Shown: positions 1 through 7,322, counted from the first letter of the stretch. The stretch is DNA of 18,433 bases from Actinobacteria bacterium RBG_16_64_13 (GCA_001768675.1 MELN01000026.1:2170-20602); one strand, 5' to 3'. Notes: generated by a model not told the origin, from the letters alone. Numbers and translations: made by a program.

Positions 1-1
1 G

Positions 2-850
2 GGGGGGGATCCCGCCAATCCCACCAAGGGTTTCAACTGGGCTTACAACGTGTTCTTCTCGGTCGCCGACCTGAACGTGGTCTACGTTGGTCTACTAGAC
101 CTGCTGACCACCAACAAGAAAGTGGCCTGCATGTGGCCCAATGACCCCGACGGCGCTGCCACGGCCGACGCGAAGACCGGCATGCCGCCCGCGCTCGAGG
201 CAGCCGGCTACGCGGTCGTCAACCCGGGCCTGTTCACGCAAGGCACCGAGGACTTCTCCAGCGTCATCAACAAGTTCAAGGCCGAGGGCTGCGAATGCTT
301 GGTGGGGACCTGGACCCCGCCGGATTTCGCGAACTTCTGGAAGCAGTGCGTGCAGCAAGGCTTCAATCCCAAGTCGACCGCCATCGCCCGGGCCATCCTC
401 ACCCGGCCGGACATGGACGCCGTCGGCGACATCGCGAACGGCCTGTGCCTCGAGGTTTGGTGGGAGAAGAGTTGGCCGTTCAAGTCTGCACTCACTGGTC
501 TTACCTGCCAGGGGATAGTCGATGCATGGACGGCGTCGAATCCCGGTCCTTACACTCCTGCTCTGGGCCTGACCGGCGGCGGCGGTTTCGACGTGGTGAC
601 CGACGTGGTCAAGCGCACGGCGAACCTCGACGACCCGGCCTCGTACGTGGAAGCCATCAAGGCCACCAACCTCGAGACCATATTGGGTCCGGTCAAGTTC
701 GACGCCCCCTTTGCCAACTGCGCTCTCAGCCCTCTGGTCGGCGGGCAGTGGATCGGCAAGGTCGGCAGCTGGGAACGGGTCATCGTGGACAACTCGGGCT
801 ATCCGGGTATCGCGACGACCGGCGAGATCGTGGACAGAACCACGCTGTGA
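2..850 (+). CDS. Branched-chain amino acid-type ABC transporter substrate-binding protein (5' truncated)
   Basis: Extracytoplasmic solute-binding protein of the LivK/Peripla_BP_6 type, which captures an amino acid or related small compound and delivers it to the permease encoded just downstream. The reading frame is open from base 2, so the gene begins outside the window and only about 282 C-terminal residues are seen, of the roughly 380-420 usual for the family. The signal peptide or lipobox is therefore not visible. The visible part has the fold-typical rhythm: VACMWPNDPDG with an ageing alpha/beta segment, LEAAGYAVVNPGLFTQGTED followed by FSSVINKFKAEGCECLVGTW, and a C-terminal LETILGPVKFD segment characteristic of Liv-type binding proteins. 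A GTG at 50 is an internal codon, not the start. Six cysteines lie in the visible part, which is somewhat many for this family. Substrate cannot be read from sequence; family assignment is supported by the four liv genes that follow after a 50-base gap. Confidence 0.88.
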   Translation, partial: GGDPANPTKGFNWAYNVFFSVADLNVVYVGLLDLLTTNKKVACMWPNDPDGAATADAKTGMPPALEAAGYAVVNPGLFTQGTEDFSSVINKFKAEGCECLVGTWTPPDFANFWKQCVQQGFNPKSTAIARAILTRPDMDAVGDIANGLCLEVWWEKSWPFKSALTGLTCQGIVDAWTASNPGPYTPALGLTGGGGFDVVTDVVKRTANLDDPASYVEAIKATNLETILGPVKFDAPFANCALSPLVGGQWIGKVGSWERVIVDNSGYPGIATTGEIVDRTTL

Positions 851-900
851 CCTGCTAGACAGTTGAGTCTTGCAAACAAGGCATCGCGAAGAGTAGACCG

Positions 901-1626
901 GTGACGGTCATACTTTCTGCCGAACACCTCACGAAGTCCTACGGCGGCGTGAGAGTAGTGGACGACCTGAGCGTCTCCCTCCTTGAGGGGGAGGCGCTCG
1001 GGGTCGTCGGCCCGAACGGCGCCGGAAAGACCACCTTGATCAACCTATTCACGGGAATCGTGCACACGGACGAGGGCAAAGTCGTGTTTGCCGGCCAGGA
1101 TGTCTCGCGGCGCACGCCCGACCAGCGTTGCCACGCCGGGATGGCCCGCACCTATCAGATCCCGAAGCCGTTCGAGGGCATGACCGTGTTCGAGAACGTG
1201 TTGGTGGGGGGCACCTACGGTCGGGGCCAGTCGGAGAAAGCCTCCCACGAGATCTGTGTGCGAGCGCTGCACCGGGCGTCTCTTCTGCCCCAGGCGAACG
1301 TCCTCGCCGAGTCACTCAGCCTGCTGGAGCGCAAGCGCCTCGAGCTGGCGCGGGCGCTGGCGACCGAGCCCAAGGTGCTTCTGTTGGACGAGATCGCCGG
1401 TGGCCTGACCGAGCAAGAGGTGCTTTCGCTCGTCGAGACCATCAAACAGCTTCGCACGGAAGGCATCAGCATCATCTGGATCGAGCACATCGTTCACGCG
1501 CTTTTGGCGGTCGTCGATCGGTTGATGGCGATCGATTTCGGCCGGTTGATCGCAGAAGGCGATCCCAAGACGGTCATCAACAGTCCTCAGGTCAGGGACG
1601 TGTACATGGGGAGTCTGATGGTGTGA
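901..1626 (+). CDS. livG: ABC transporter ATP-binding protein, LivG type
   Basis: Cytoplasmic ATPase of a branched-chain-amino-acid-type importer; it pairs with the next gene's ATPase to power the two permeases. The 241-residue product has Walker A GPNGAGKT at about residues 37-44, a Q-loop near TYQIPKP (about 84-90), Walker B KVLLLDE at about 158-164 and the H-loop histidine in WIEH at about 196. The length matches LivG. The ABC signature reads LSLLERKRLELARA (from about 139) instead of the usual LSGGQ; Liv-type G subunits often vary here, but loss of both signature glycines is notable. The start is GTG at 901, immediately after a weak GAAGAG-like sequence; no better start exists nearby. The last four bases overlap the next gene's GTG, implying translational coupling. 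Individual substrate remains unknown. Confidence 0.9.
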   Translation: MTVILSAEHLTKSYGGVRVVDDLSVSLLEGEALGVVGPNGAGKTTLINLFTGIVHTDEGKVVFAGQDVSRRTPDQRCHAGMARTYQIPKPFEGMTVFENVLVGGTYGRGQSEKASHEICVRALHRASLLPQANVLAESLSLLERKRLELARALATEPKVLLLDEIAGGLTEQEVLSLVETIKQLRTEGISIIWIEHIVHALLAVVDRLMAIDFGRLIAEGDPKTVINSPQVRDVYMGSLMV

Positions 1627-2321
1627 GCCTTCTAGAGCTTGACGACGTCTCCACGGGTTACGGTAGCTTCCGGGCGCTCTTCAATGTCTCGCTCAAGATC
1701 GAGGAGGGGGAGAAGTACGCGATCATCGGGGCGAACGGGGCCGGCAAGTCCACACTGTTGCGCTCCATCTGCGGATTGCTCCGGACCGAGAACGATAAGA
1801 TCCACTTCGATGGGAAGCCGATCGGACAGTTGTCGCCTCACAAGCGAGTGGGACTGGGTATCTCCTACGTGCCCGAGGGACGTTGGGTCTTCCCCAGTCT
1901 GACCGTGAACGAGAACCTCCTGGTGGGAGCCCATTCGCGGCGAAGCGGCATGTGGACCGTGGACAAGGTCTACGAACTCTTTCCCTTGCTCTCCCGGCTC
2001 CGTCAACGTCAAGCCTTGAGCCTCTCGGGGGGAGAGCAGCAGGCGCTTGCCATCGGCCGGGGCCTTATGGCCAATCCCCGGCTTCTCCTTCTCGACGAGG
2101 TCTCGCTGGGGCTGGCTCCGGTGGTCGTCGAGAAGATCTATGAGGCCATGCCGGCCATCACCTCTTCCGGCACGACGGTGCTTCTTGTGGAACAGGACGT
2201 CGGCCAGGCGATGAAATTCGCCGATCGGGTGGCATGCATGCTCAAGGGCCGCCTGGTACTCGAGGGAGTCTCGGGCGAGATGGAACACGACCAAATAATC
2301 GCGGCCTACTTCGGGGTGTAA
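1623..2321 (+). CDS. livF: ABC transporter ATP-binding protein, LivF type
   Basis: Second cytoplasmic ATPase of the importer. From the GTG at 1623 the protein has 232 residues, normal for LivF. Motifs: Walker A GANGAGKS at about 36-43, perfect signature LSGGEQQ at about 134-140, Walker B LLLLDE at about 154-159, and VLLVEQ, where glutamine (about 191) replaces the H-loop histidine as is common in LivF. The GLGISYVPEGRWVFPSLTVNENL block is the classic LivF Q-loop region. The frame is open much further upstream, but longer versions would run through most of livG. The GTG at 1623 has GGGGAG at 1608-1613, nine bases upstream, and overlaps the livG stop by four bases (GTGA). Because the LivG signature is degenerate and this one is canonical, the two ATP sites may be functionally unequal (inference). 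Confidence 0.92.
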   Translation: MSLLELDDVSTGYGSFRALFNVSLKIEEGEKYAIIGANGAGKSTLLRSICGLLRTENDKIHFDGKPIGQLSPHKRVGLGISYVPEGRWVFPSLTVNENLLVGAHSRRSGMWTVDKVYELFPLLSRLRQRQALSLSGGEQQALAIGRGLMANPRLLLLDEVSLGLAPVVVEKIYEAMPAITSSGTTVLLVEQDVGQAMKFADRVACMLKGRLVLEGVSGEMEHDQIIAAYFGV

Positions 2322-2324
2322 AGG

Positions 2325-3191
2325 GTGGTCTGGGCCAACGACATCATTCAAGGCATCCTGGTCGGCGGCTTGTATGCGCTGTTCGCGGCCGGTCTTTCGC
2401 TGGTGTTCGGAGTCATGCGCCTGGTCAACCTGGCCCATGGCGACTTCAGCATCTTGGCCGCGTACATCGCTCTGGCCATAGTCGGCTCGCTGAACATCAA
2501 CCCCTTCTACACCCTTATCCTGGTGATGATCGTCATGGCGGTCTTTGGCTACGTGATCCAGCGGGGCCTTTTCAACTTCGCCATGGACGCCGGACCCATG
2601 CAGGCCATTCTGGCTACGTTCGGCATCGCCATCATCATCCAGAACCTCTTGCTCGAGGGCTTCACGGCCAACAGCAAGGGCCTGGATGCCGGGCGTATCG
2701 AGAACGCCTCCATCAAGATCAGTGACCAAGTGGTCATCGGTTGGTTCCCGCTCATAACCATCATCGTATCGGTGTTGGTGCTCGTAGGCCTGCAGTTCTT
2801 CCTGGGCCGAACTCGTATGGGGCGGGCTTTTCGGGCGACGGCCGACAACCAGCGGGCGGCTCAGCTCATGGGCATCGACAACCGTCACCTCTATGGGGTG
2901 GCCATGGCCCTTGCCCTCGCCATCGTGGCCATCGGCGGGGTGTTCATCGGGATCCGTACGACCTTCGTCCCCAGCGCCGGCCCGATCCGCCTGATCTTTG
3001 CCTATGAAGCGGTGATCATCGGAGGGCTTGGCTCGCTCTGGGGCACTTTGGTGGGGGGGATAGTGCTAGGCGTCGCCCAGGTGCTTGGCGACCACGTCAA
3101 TCAGGGTTGGGGCATGCTGGTGGGGCACCTCGTGTTCCTCGCGATCCTTGCCTTCCGGCCCCAAGGCCTCTTCGCGAAGCAGGCCCAGTGA
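2325..3191 (+). CDS. livH: Branched-chain amino acid-type ABC transporter permease, LivH type
   Basis: Inner-membrane permease subunit of the importer. The 288-residue product is almost wholly hydrophobic helices. It begins with the family-typical NDIIQGILVGGLYALFAAGL, then LVFGVMRLVNLAHGDF, the conserved LivH segment in which an asparagine and HGDF follow the second helix. Near the C-terminus, FAYEAVIIGGLGSLWGTLVG is the EAA-like loop that contacts the ATPases. Length and motif order match LivH. The start is GTG at 2325, only three bases after the livF stop; AAAGG just before it is a poor, very close Shine-Dalgarno, so translation probably relies on coupling to livF. The stop overlaps the next gene's ATG by one base. 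Confidence 0.92.
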   Translation: MVWANDIIQGILVGGLYALFAAGLSLVFGVMRLVNLAHGDFSILAAYIALAIVGSLNINPFYTLILVMIVMAVFGYVIQRGLFNFAMDAGPMQAILATFGIAIIIQNLLLEGFTANSKGLDAGRIENASIKISDQVVIGWFPLITIIVSVLVLVGLQFFLGRTRMGRAFRATADNQRAAQLMGIDNRHLYGVAMALALAIVAIGGVFIGIRTTFVPSAGPIRLIFAYEAVIIGGLGSLWGTLVGGIVLGVAQVLGDHVNQGWGMLVGHLVFLAILAFRPQGLFAKQAQ

Positions 3192-4297
3192 TGGCGACTC
3201 CCCTGAAGATAGAGCGCTACACCCGGACCAGCCGGATAGCCCTGCCTGTCGCCGTGGTGGTGGTGATCGCCGCGGCGACCATACCAGCCTGGGGATCGTC
3301 GAACATCATGAAGCAGGGCGTCACTTTCCTCACTCTGGTGGCGATGGCCCAAATGTGGAACCTGCTGGCCGGCTATGCCGGCCTCGTGTCGGTGGGGCAG
3401 CAGGCCTTCATCGGTATCGGGGCCTATTCGTTGTGGGTCTTTGCGGAGAAGGTAGGTATCAACCCGTTCCTCTGCGTGCCCATCGCCGGCATTGTGGCCG
3501 CTCTGTTCGCCTTGCCGACGGCGGGACTGGCTTTCCGGCTGCGGGGCGGCTATTTCGCGGTAGGCACCTGGGTGATCGCCGAGGTCTACCGCCTGCTCGT
3601 GACGCAGATCACCTGGCTGGGCGGCGGCTCAGGCGTGAGCATCACCAGCGCCGGGCAGGTCGCGCGCGGCACCCGCGAGGCAGTGGTCTTCTGGCTGGCA
3701 CTGGCTGTCGCGGCGGGCTCCATCGCTCTCGTCTACTTCCTCCTCCGTTCCCGACGCGGTCTGGCCCTGACGGCCATACGAGACGACGAGACAGGAGCTC
3801 GCGGCTTGGGCGTCAACGTGTTCCGCTCCAAACTCTGGGTCTACATCCTGGCCGCGTTCGGCACAGGGGTCACAGGGGCAGTCATCTATCTCAACCTGTT
3901 GCGCGTACAGCCAGAGGCGGGCTTCGGGCTCAACTGGAGCGCCCTGATGATTTTCGCCGTGGTCATTGGCGGGCTTGGGACCATCGAGGGCCCCATCATC
4001 GGGGCCGTGATCTTCTTTGCCCTGCAGCAACTTCTTTCGGACTATGGCACCTGGTATCTGATCCTGATCGGCGCGCTGGCGGCGGGAGTCGTGGTCTTCG
4101 CCCAGCGAGGCCTGTGGGGGACCTTCGTTCGCCGGCGGGCAGTCGACTTGTTCCCGGTGCGCAGGCGGCTCTGTCTTGAGACGGTGTGCTTCCCGGAGGA
4201 CGCTCCGCCGGCCCCGGCGGCTGTATGGTCGGCGTCCGCCCTGCCGGATGAGTCCACGACTGCGACGGCCGAACCTCCAGACCGGGTGGACGCGTAG
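3191..4297 (+). CDS. livM: Branched-chain amino acid-type ABC transporter permease, LivM type
   Basis: Second inner-membrane permease of the importer. From the ATG at 3191 the protein has 368 residues. It shows the LivM landmarks MWNLLAGYAGLVSVGQQAFIG, RLRGGYFAVGTWVIAEVYR, LRSRRGLALTAIRDDE and the ATPase-contact loop FAVVIGGLGTIEGPIIGAV. After the last helix (about residue 310) there is a charged, proline- and alanine-rich cytoplasmic-type tail of about 50 residues, longer than needed for transport and with no recognised domain. The frame is open to 3107, inside livH, but the ATG overlapping the livH stop by one base (ATGA-type junction) is the natural start. It is the last of the liv cluster; no terminator-like hairpin follows in the 84-base gap to the dehydrogenase gene, so read-through is possible. 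Confidence 0.92.
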   Translation: MATPLKIERYTRTSRIALPVAVVVVIAAATIPAWGSSNIMKQGVTFLTLVAMAQMWNLLAGYAGLVSVGQQAFIGIGAYSLWVFAEKVGINPFLCVPIAGIVAALFALPTAGLAFRLRGGYFAVGTWVIAEVYRLLVTQITWLGGGSGVSITSAGQVARGTREAVVFWLALAVAAGSIALVYFLLRSRRGLALTAIRDDETGARGLGVNVFRSKLWVYILAAFGTGVTGAVIYLNLLRVQPEAGFGLNWSALMIFAVVIGGLGTIEGPIIGAVIFFALQQLLSDYGTWYLILIGALAAGVVVFAQRGLWGTFVRRRAVDLFPVRRRLCLETVCFPEDAPPAPAAVWSASALPDESTTATAEPPDRVDA

Positions 4298-4324
4298 GAA
4301 CTGTCGGTCTGCCGGGCTCATCGG

Positions 4325-4330
4325 CTATCA
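4325..4330 (+). promoter_or_regulatory. Possible -10 element upstream of the aldehyde dehydrogenase gene
   Basis: TATCAT lies in the 84-base gap between livM and the dehydrogenase gene, about 50 bases before the GTG start. The matching -35 region (about 4302-4307, CTGTCG) is a poor match to TTGACA, so this is a weak candidate. If it is inactive, the dehydrogenase would be transcribed from the liv operon. Confidence 0.25.
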
Positions 4331-4381
4331 TGCGGCGTACACGTCGTCACAGGTTTCAACGCGCAGCGGGGAGATGATCAC

Positions 4382-5818
4382 GTGGGCCACGAAGCGAACT
4401 TCTACATCGATGGGCGGTGGGTCGACCCCGTCGAGCCCGGTCGCTCCATATCTGTCATCAATCCGGCCACCGAAGAAGCGGTAGCAGAGGTTGCTGTCGG
4501 CTCGGAGGCCGACATCGACGCGGCGGTCTCGGCGGCGCGCTACGCGTTCCAGAACTACAGCCGTACGAGTCGTTCGGACCGTCTCGAGCTGATGGAGAAT
4601 CTGCTCGCGGCCTACCGCCGGCGGGTGACCGATATCGCTGCGGCCATGACGACCGAGGTGGGCATCCCCAAGACCTTCTCTGAGGGCGTGCAGGCGCGGC
4701 TCGGCGAGCGGCACCTGCAGGCGACCTTCAATGCGCTCACCGACTATCCCTTCGAGGAGGATCTGGGAACCAGCCGTATCATCCGGGAGCCGATCGGGGT
4801 CTGTGGGCTCATCGTTCCCTGGAATTGGCCCATGAATCAAGTGATGGTCAAGGTGGCTCCCGCTCTGGCCGCCGGGTGTACGATGGTGCTCAAACCCAGC
4901 CAGCACGCCCCTCTCTCGACCCTTCTGATGGCGGAGGCGGTGCACGAGGCCAAGGTGCCCCCGGGCGTCTTCAATCTTGTTAACGGGCCTGGCGCCCTGC
5001 TGGGCAATACTCTGGCTGCCCACCCCCTTGTGGACATGGTGTCGGTCACCGGATCTACTGAAGTCGGAGCTGCAGTCGCGCGGGCCGCCGCGCCTTCGAT
5101 CAAGCGTGTCACCCAGGAATTGGGGGGCAAGTCGGCCTACATCGTGTTCGACGACGCGGATCTTGAGAAAGTCATCACCGGTGGCGTAAGAGCCTGCATG
5201 CGCAACTCAGGTCAGAGCTGCAACGCTCCCACGCGGATGCTCGTCGCGATGAAGGTCTACGAAGACGCCGTCGACATCGCGGCGCGTGCCGCCGCGGGCC
5301 TGTCGGTCGGTGACCCTCGCGATCCCGACGTCTTCATGGGTCCGGTGGCCAACAAGAGCCAGTACGAGACGGTGCTCGGCTACATCAAGGCCGGCCTTGC
5401 CGAGGGAGCTCGGCTCGTGGCCGGGGGCGTCGACCGCCCCGAAGGCGTAGACCGTGGTTATTTCGTGAGGCCCACGGTCTTCTCCGACGTCAACAACAGC
5501 ATGCGCATCGCCCGTGAGGAGATCTTCGGTCCCGTGCTCTCGATCATCCCGTTCAAGGATGAAGAGGACGCCATCAGCATCGCGAACGACAGCGACTTCG
5601 GCCTTTCCGGCTACGTCAACTCAGAAGACCTGGAGCGCGCGCGGCGGGTGGCCCGCCAACTCCGCACGGGCATGGTGCACATAAATGGCGTCAGCACCGA
5701 CATGCAGGCGCCGTTCGGGGGCTACAAGAAGTCCGGCAACGGCCGGGAATGGGGCCGGTTTGGCATCGACGAGTACCTCGAGGTCAAGGCAGTCATGGGG
5801 TACCGGCCTTCCACGTAG
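4382..5818 (+). CDS. NAD(P)-dependent aldehyde dehydrogenase
   Basis: Oxidises an aldehyde to its carboxylic acid with NAD(P)+ in the cytoplasm. The 478-residue product is full length for the classical ALDH superfamily. Visible catalytic elements: oxyanion asparagine in PWNWP (about N148), cofactor lysine in LKPSQ (about K171), GSTEVG (about 224-229), general-base glutamate in QELGGKS (about E246), nucleophilic cysteine in NSGQSCNAPTR (about C280), and EEIFGPV (about 379-385). KPSQ in place of KPSE weakens one usual determinant of NAD preference. It resembles betaine-aldehyde or amino-aldehyde dehydrogenases, but the substrate is not readable. The start is GTG at 4382 with GGGGAG at 4368-4373, eight bases upstream. 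Position between the importer and the aminotransferase cluster suggests a role in catabolism of the imported compound, for example oxidising an amino-aldehyde (inference). Confidence 0.93.
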   Translation: MGHEANFYIDGRWVDPVEPGRSISVINPATEEAVAEVAVGSEADIDAAVSAARYAFQNYSRTSRSDRLELMENLLAAYRRRVTDIAAAMTTEVGIPKTFSEGVQARLGERHLQATFNALTDYPFEEDLGTSRIIREPIGVCGLIVPWNWPMNQVMVKVAPALAAGCTMVLKPSQHAPLSTLLMAEAVHEAKVPPGVFNLVNGPGALLGNTLAAHPLVDMVSVTGSTEVGAAVARAAAPSIKRVTQELGGKSAYIVFDDADLEKVITGGVRACMRNSGQSCNAPTRMLVAMKVYEDAVDIAARAAAGLSVGDPRDPDVFMGPVANKSQYETVLGYIKAGLAEGARLVAGGVDRPEGVDRGYFVRPTVFSDVNNSMRIAREEIFGPVLSIIPFKDEEDAISIANDSDFGLSGYVNSEDLERARRVARQLRTGMVHINGVSTDMQAPFGGYKKSGNGREWGRFGIDEYLEVKAVMGYRPST

Positions 5819-5822
5819 CCGG

Positions 5823-5836
5823 CTCGGGACCCCGAG
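5823..5836. terminator. Small hairpin between convergent genes
   Basis: CTCGG-GACC-CCGAG forms a 5-bp stem with a 4-base loop in the 45-base gap between the convergent ends of the dehydrogenase (+) and the small minus-strand gene. There is no T-run, so its role as a terminator is uncertain. Confidence 0.35.
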
Positions 5837-5863
5837 TTGGCGCAGCGGAAGAGTACTGGAGCC

Positions 5864-6292
5864 TCAGTCCTCCACCGTCAACTCGGCGTACGGGAACCAG
5901 GTCGCTTCCTTGTCCAACTTCACCATGGCTCCACCTGCTGTGGTCCATAAGACGGTCCCCTTTCTGCCCAAGTACTGCTCGAGCCACTCAGGGGGCTGAC
6001 GGATCCCGGCCAGCCGGTTCTTGACGATTACGACGGTAGCTCCTTGTTCGAGGACGTCCGCGGCCTCGTGGATGCGGCGGGCTTCTTCGGCAGTGCGGGT
6101 CGACGGCGAGGGGCACTCGGCTTCGTAGGCTTCAAGAGTGAGTCTGATCGCTGTGGGAGTCGGCCGCGGCAGTGCCCACTTGTGCACACTCACCGTACCT
6201 AGCAGCGGATATCTGTCCTCATCCGGGCCTTCGGCGTAGTGCGCGCTGTCCTCGGTCTCGTGGATGAGGGTGAGGGTCGTGATCAAGGTCAT
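5864..6292 (-). CDS. Conserved-looking hypothetical protein, 142 residues
   Basis: I do not recognise this protein. It is soluble, acidic, and has no signal peptide or membrane segment. The N-terminal part (TLTLIHETEDSAHYAEG, then KWALPRPTPTAIRLTLEAY) alternates like beta strands; the middle (STRTAEEARRIHEAADVLEQ) looks helical; the C-terminal part GTVLWTTAGGAMVKLDKE followed by TWFPYAELTVED looks like a small SH3-like beta barrel. A longer version starting at ATG 6343 adds 17 residues but has no ribosome-binding site. The ATG at 6292 has AAGGAG five bases upstream and is preferred. The gene is transcribed away from pucR, has a good sigma70-type promoter of its own, and keeps normal codon bias, so it is probably real. 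Divergence from a regulator suggests joint control (inference). Confidence 0.6.
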   Translation of the reverse strand: MTLITTLTLIHETEDSAHYAEGPDEDRYPLLGTVSVHKWALPRPTPTAIRLTLEAYEAECPSPSTRTAEEARRIHEAADVLEQGATVVIVKNRLAGIRQPPEWLEQYLGRKGTVLWTTAGGAMVKLDKEATWFPYAELTVED

Positions 6293-6297
6293 CTGGG

Positions 6298-6303
6298 CTC
6301 CTT
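6298..6303 (-). promoter_or_regulatory. Shine-Dalgarno that decides the start of the small minus-strand gene
   Basis: AAGGAG on the minus strand, five bases before the ATG at 6292-6290. The alternative ATG at 6343 lacks any such site, which favours the 142-residue product over the 159-residue one. Confidence 0.6.
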
Positions 6304-6373
6304 CGACTTCGGTTCGACGCACCACGGCAATCCGCACTGACATGTGGAAGCGCGCTATTGGCCGGGCCTCTCA

Positions 6374-6402
6374 AGGATAGTCCACCCACGGCGCCGTCTC
6401 AA
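6374..6402 (-). promoter_or_regulatory. Sigma70-type promoter for the small minus-strand gene
   Basis: Reading the minus strand, TTGAGA (6402-6397) is followed after exactly 17 bases by TATCCT (6379-6374), giving a predicted start near 6367 and a leader of about 75 bases to the preferred ATG. The -35 hexamer sits inside the loop of a 17-bp inverted repeat, CGCCG-N7-CGGCG at 6392-6408, which could be an operator. Confidence 0.5.
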
Positions 6403-6408
6403 TCGGCG
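6392..6408. promoter_or_regulatory. Inverted repeat CGCCG-N7-CGGCG over the -35 region
   Basis: Perfect 5-bp arms separated by seven bases in the divergent promoter region between the small minus-strand gene and pucR. The spacing is the same as in the inverted repeat in front of the aminotransferase gene (7251-7267), but the arm sequences differ, so common recognition is not shown. Confidence 0.3.
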
Positions 6409-6444
6409 TGGGGCCGTCCTCGGCGGTCGGAGCTGTCAATGGGC

Positions 6445-6450
6445 TATAGT
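6445..6450 (+). promoter_or_regulatory. -10 element TATAGT positioned for a leaderless pucR transcript
   Basis: TATAGT ends six bases before the ATG at 6457, so standard -12 to -7 spacing puts the transcription start exactly on the A of the start codon. No Shine-Dalgarno precedes that ATG. This arrangement is typical of leaderless mRNAs, common in actinobacteria. No convincing -35 is visible. Confidence 0.5.
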
Positions 6451-6456
6451 TGGCTC

Positions 6457-7215
6457 ATGTCTGAGGAGCGGACAGCCGGTGGTAAGGAGGGCATCGAGGG
6501 CCTGCCCTCCTTGCGCGAGATCTTGGCCCTGCCCGCATTTGCCGGAGCCGAGCTGCTCTCAGGGGAATCACGTCTGGACGAGCCGGTGACGTGGGTCCAC
6601 GTTTCGGAACTGATGGACGCGTGGCGGTTCCTCTCCGGGGGAGAAGTGCTGGTAAGCACGGGGCTCGAATTGGCCCGTGCGACCGCGCCGGCGCGCGAGG
6701 CCTACCTACGGTCGTTGGTCGAGGCAGGCGCCCAAGGCTTGGTGCTGGAGCTCGTGCAGTGGCTGCTCGAGGTTCCGGGCGAGCTGTTGCTCACGGCCCG
6801 GCTCACGGAGTTCCCCTTGGTGGTGTTTCGCGAGGAGGTGCGCTTCGCGGACCTTACCAAGGCGGCGCACGAACGTATCCTCAGGCCCCACGTCCCCTCG
6901 GACCGGGAGCACTGGCTCGATAGTCTCCTCGCTGCGCTCGTGGAGACTGGACGGAGCGCCGGCTTCATGGAAGGGCAGTTAGGTCCGGTATTGGCGTTAC
7001 CCGGGCGCCCCCGGGGTATCCTTCTCGCCACACTGGAGGCGCTCTTGGCCTACCACTTCAACATTGCGGAGACCGCTCGAAAGCTGGGGGTGCGCCGCCA
7101 AAGCATCTACTACCGGCTCGAACAGCTGGAAGGGATGTTGGGCGATCTGGACGAACCCTACCGGCGCACCAGCCTTGTGGTGGCGCTCGAGTTGCTCAAG
7201 CACAGCCCGTCGTAG
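6457..7215 (+). CDS. Compact PucR-family transcriptional regulator
   Basis: DNA-binding regulator. From the ATG at 6457 it has 252 residues. Residues about 16-140 match the PucR N-terminal domain: LPSLREILALPAFAGAELL, DEPVTWVHVSEL and FLSGGEVLVSTGLEL. Residues about 190-250 form the C-terminal PucR helix-turn-helix: LLATLEALLAYHFNIAETAR, then KLGVRRQSIYYRLEQLEGML. Most PucR proteins are about 400-550 residues because a GGDEF-like middle domain separates these parts; here that middle is missing, leaving only a short linker. A longer frame starting at 6358 adds 33 residues unlike the family and would erase the promoter, so 6457 is chosen. Known PucR relatives regulate purine, amino acid or polyamine catabolism. 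Placement immediately before the aminotransferase gene suggests it controls that operon, perhaps also the divergent small gene (inference). Confidence 0.88.
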   Translation: MSEERTAGGKEGIEGLPSLREILALPAFAGAELLSGESRLDEPVTWVHVSELMDAWRFLSGGEVLVSTGLELARATAPAREAYLRSLVEAGAQGLVLELVQWLLEVPGELLLTARLTEFPLVVFREEVRFADLTKAAHERILRPHVPSDREHWLDSLLAALVETGRSAGFMEGQLGPVLALPGRPRGILLATLEALLAYHFNIAETARKLGVRRQSIYYRLEQLEGMLGDLDEPYRRTSLVVALELLKHSPS

Positions 7216-7228
7216 CGCATCCTGGCGC

Positions 7229-7251
7229 CCGGCCCTGAGAATGGCCGGTTT
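7229..7251 (+). terminator. Weak intrinsic terminator after pucR
   Basis: CCGGCC-N8-GGCCGG (7229-7248) forms a perfect 6-bp GC stem followed by TTT, 13 bases after the pucR stop. The T-run is short, so termination may be partial. Confidence 0.45.
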
Positions 7252-7267
7252 GTCACGTCTTTTGACA
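7251..7267. promoter_or_regulatory. Candidate operator TGTCA-N7-TGACA upstream of the aminotransferase operon
   Basis: A perfect inverted repeat with 5-bp arms and a 7-base spacer, 66 bases before the aminotransferase ATG. Its right arm overlaps a TTGACA hexamer (7262-7267). The adjacent pucR gene makes PucR the most likely binder (inference); a chance palindrome is possible. Confidence 0.4.
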
Positions 7268-7276
7268 CTTTGTCCG

Positions 7277-7306
7277 TTGAATCGTACCCACACACGTGCG
7301 TACCAT
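7277..7306 (+). promoter_or_regulatory. Candidate promoter of the aminotransferase-mmsA operon
   Basis: TTGAAT (7277-7282), an 18-base spacer and TACCAT (7301-7306) predict a start near 7313, about 20 bases before the ATG and just upstream of the Shine-Dalgarno. GTACC occurs twice (7284-7288 and 7300-7304) around a CACGTG, which could be a further binding site. The TTGACA at 7262 has no good -10 at standard distance. Confidence 0.4.
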
Positions 7307-7322
7307 GTGGCAACGATTCCAG

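Noticed and set aside
1632..2888. A 418-codon open frame on the minus strand across livF and livH
   Set aside because: It is antisense to two genes with complete motifs, and its product is low-complexity, rich in His, Asp and Gln, as expected for a shadow of GC-rich coding DNA.
6358..6456. N-terminal extension of PucR
   Set aside because: The 33 extra residues do not resemble the family and overlap the predicted -10 element; the ATG at 6457 is preferred.
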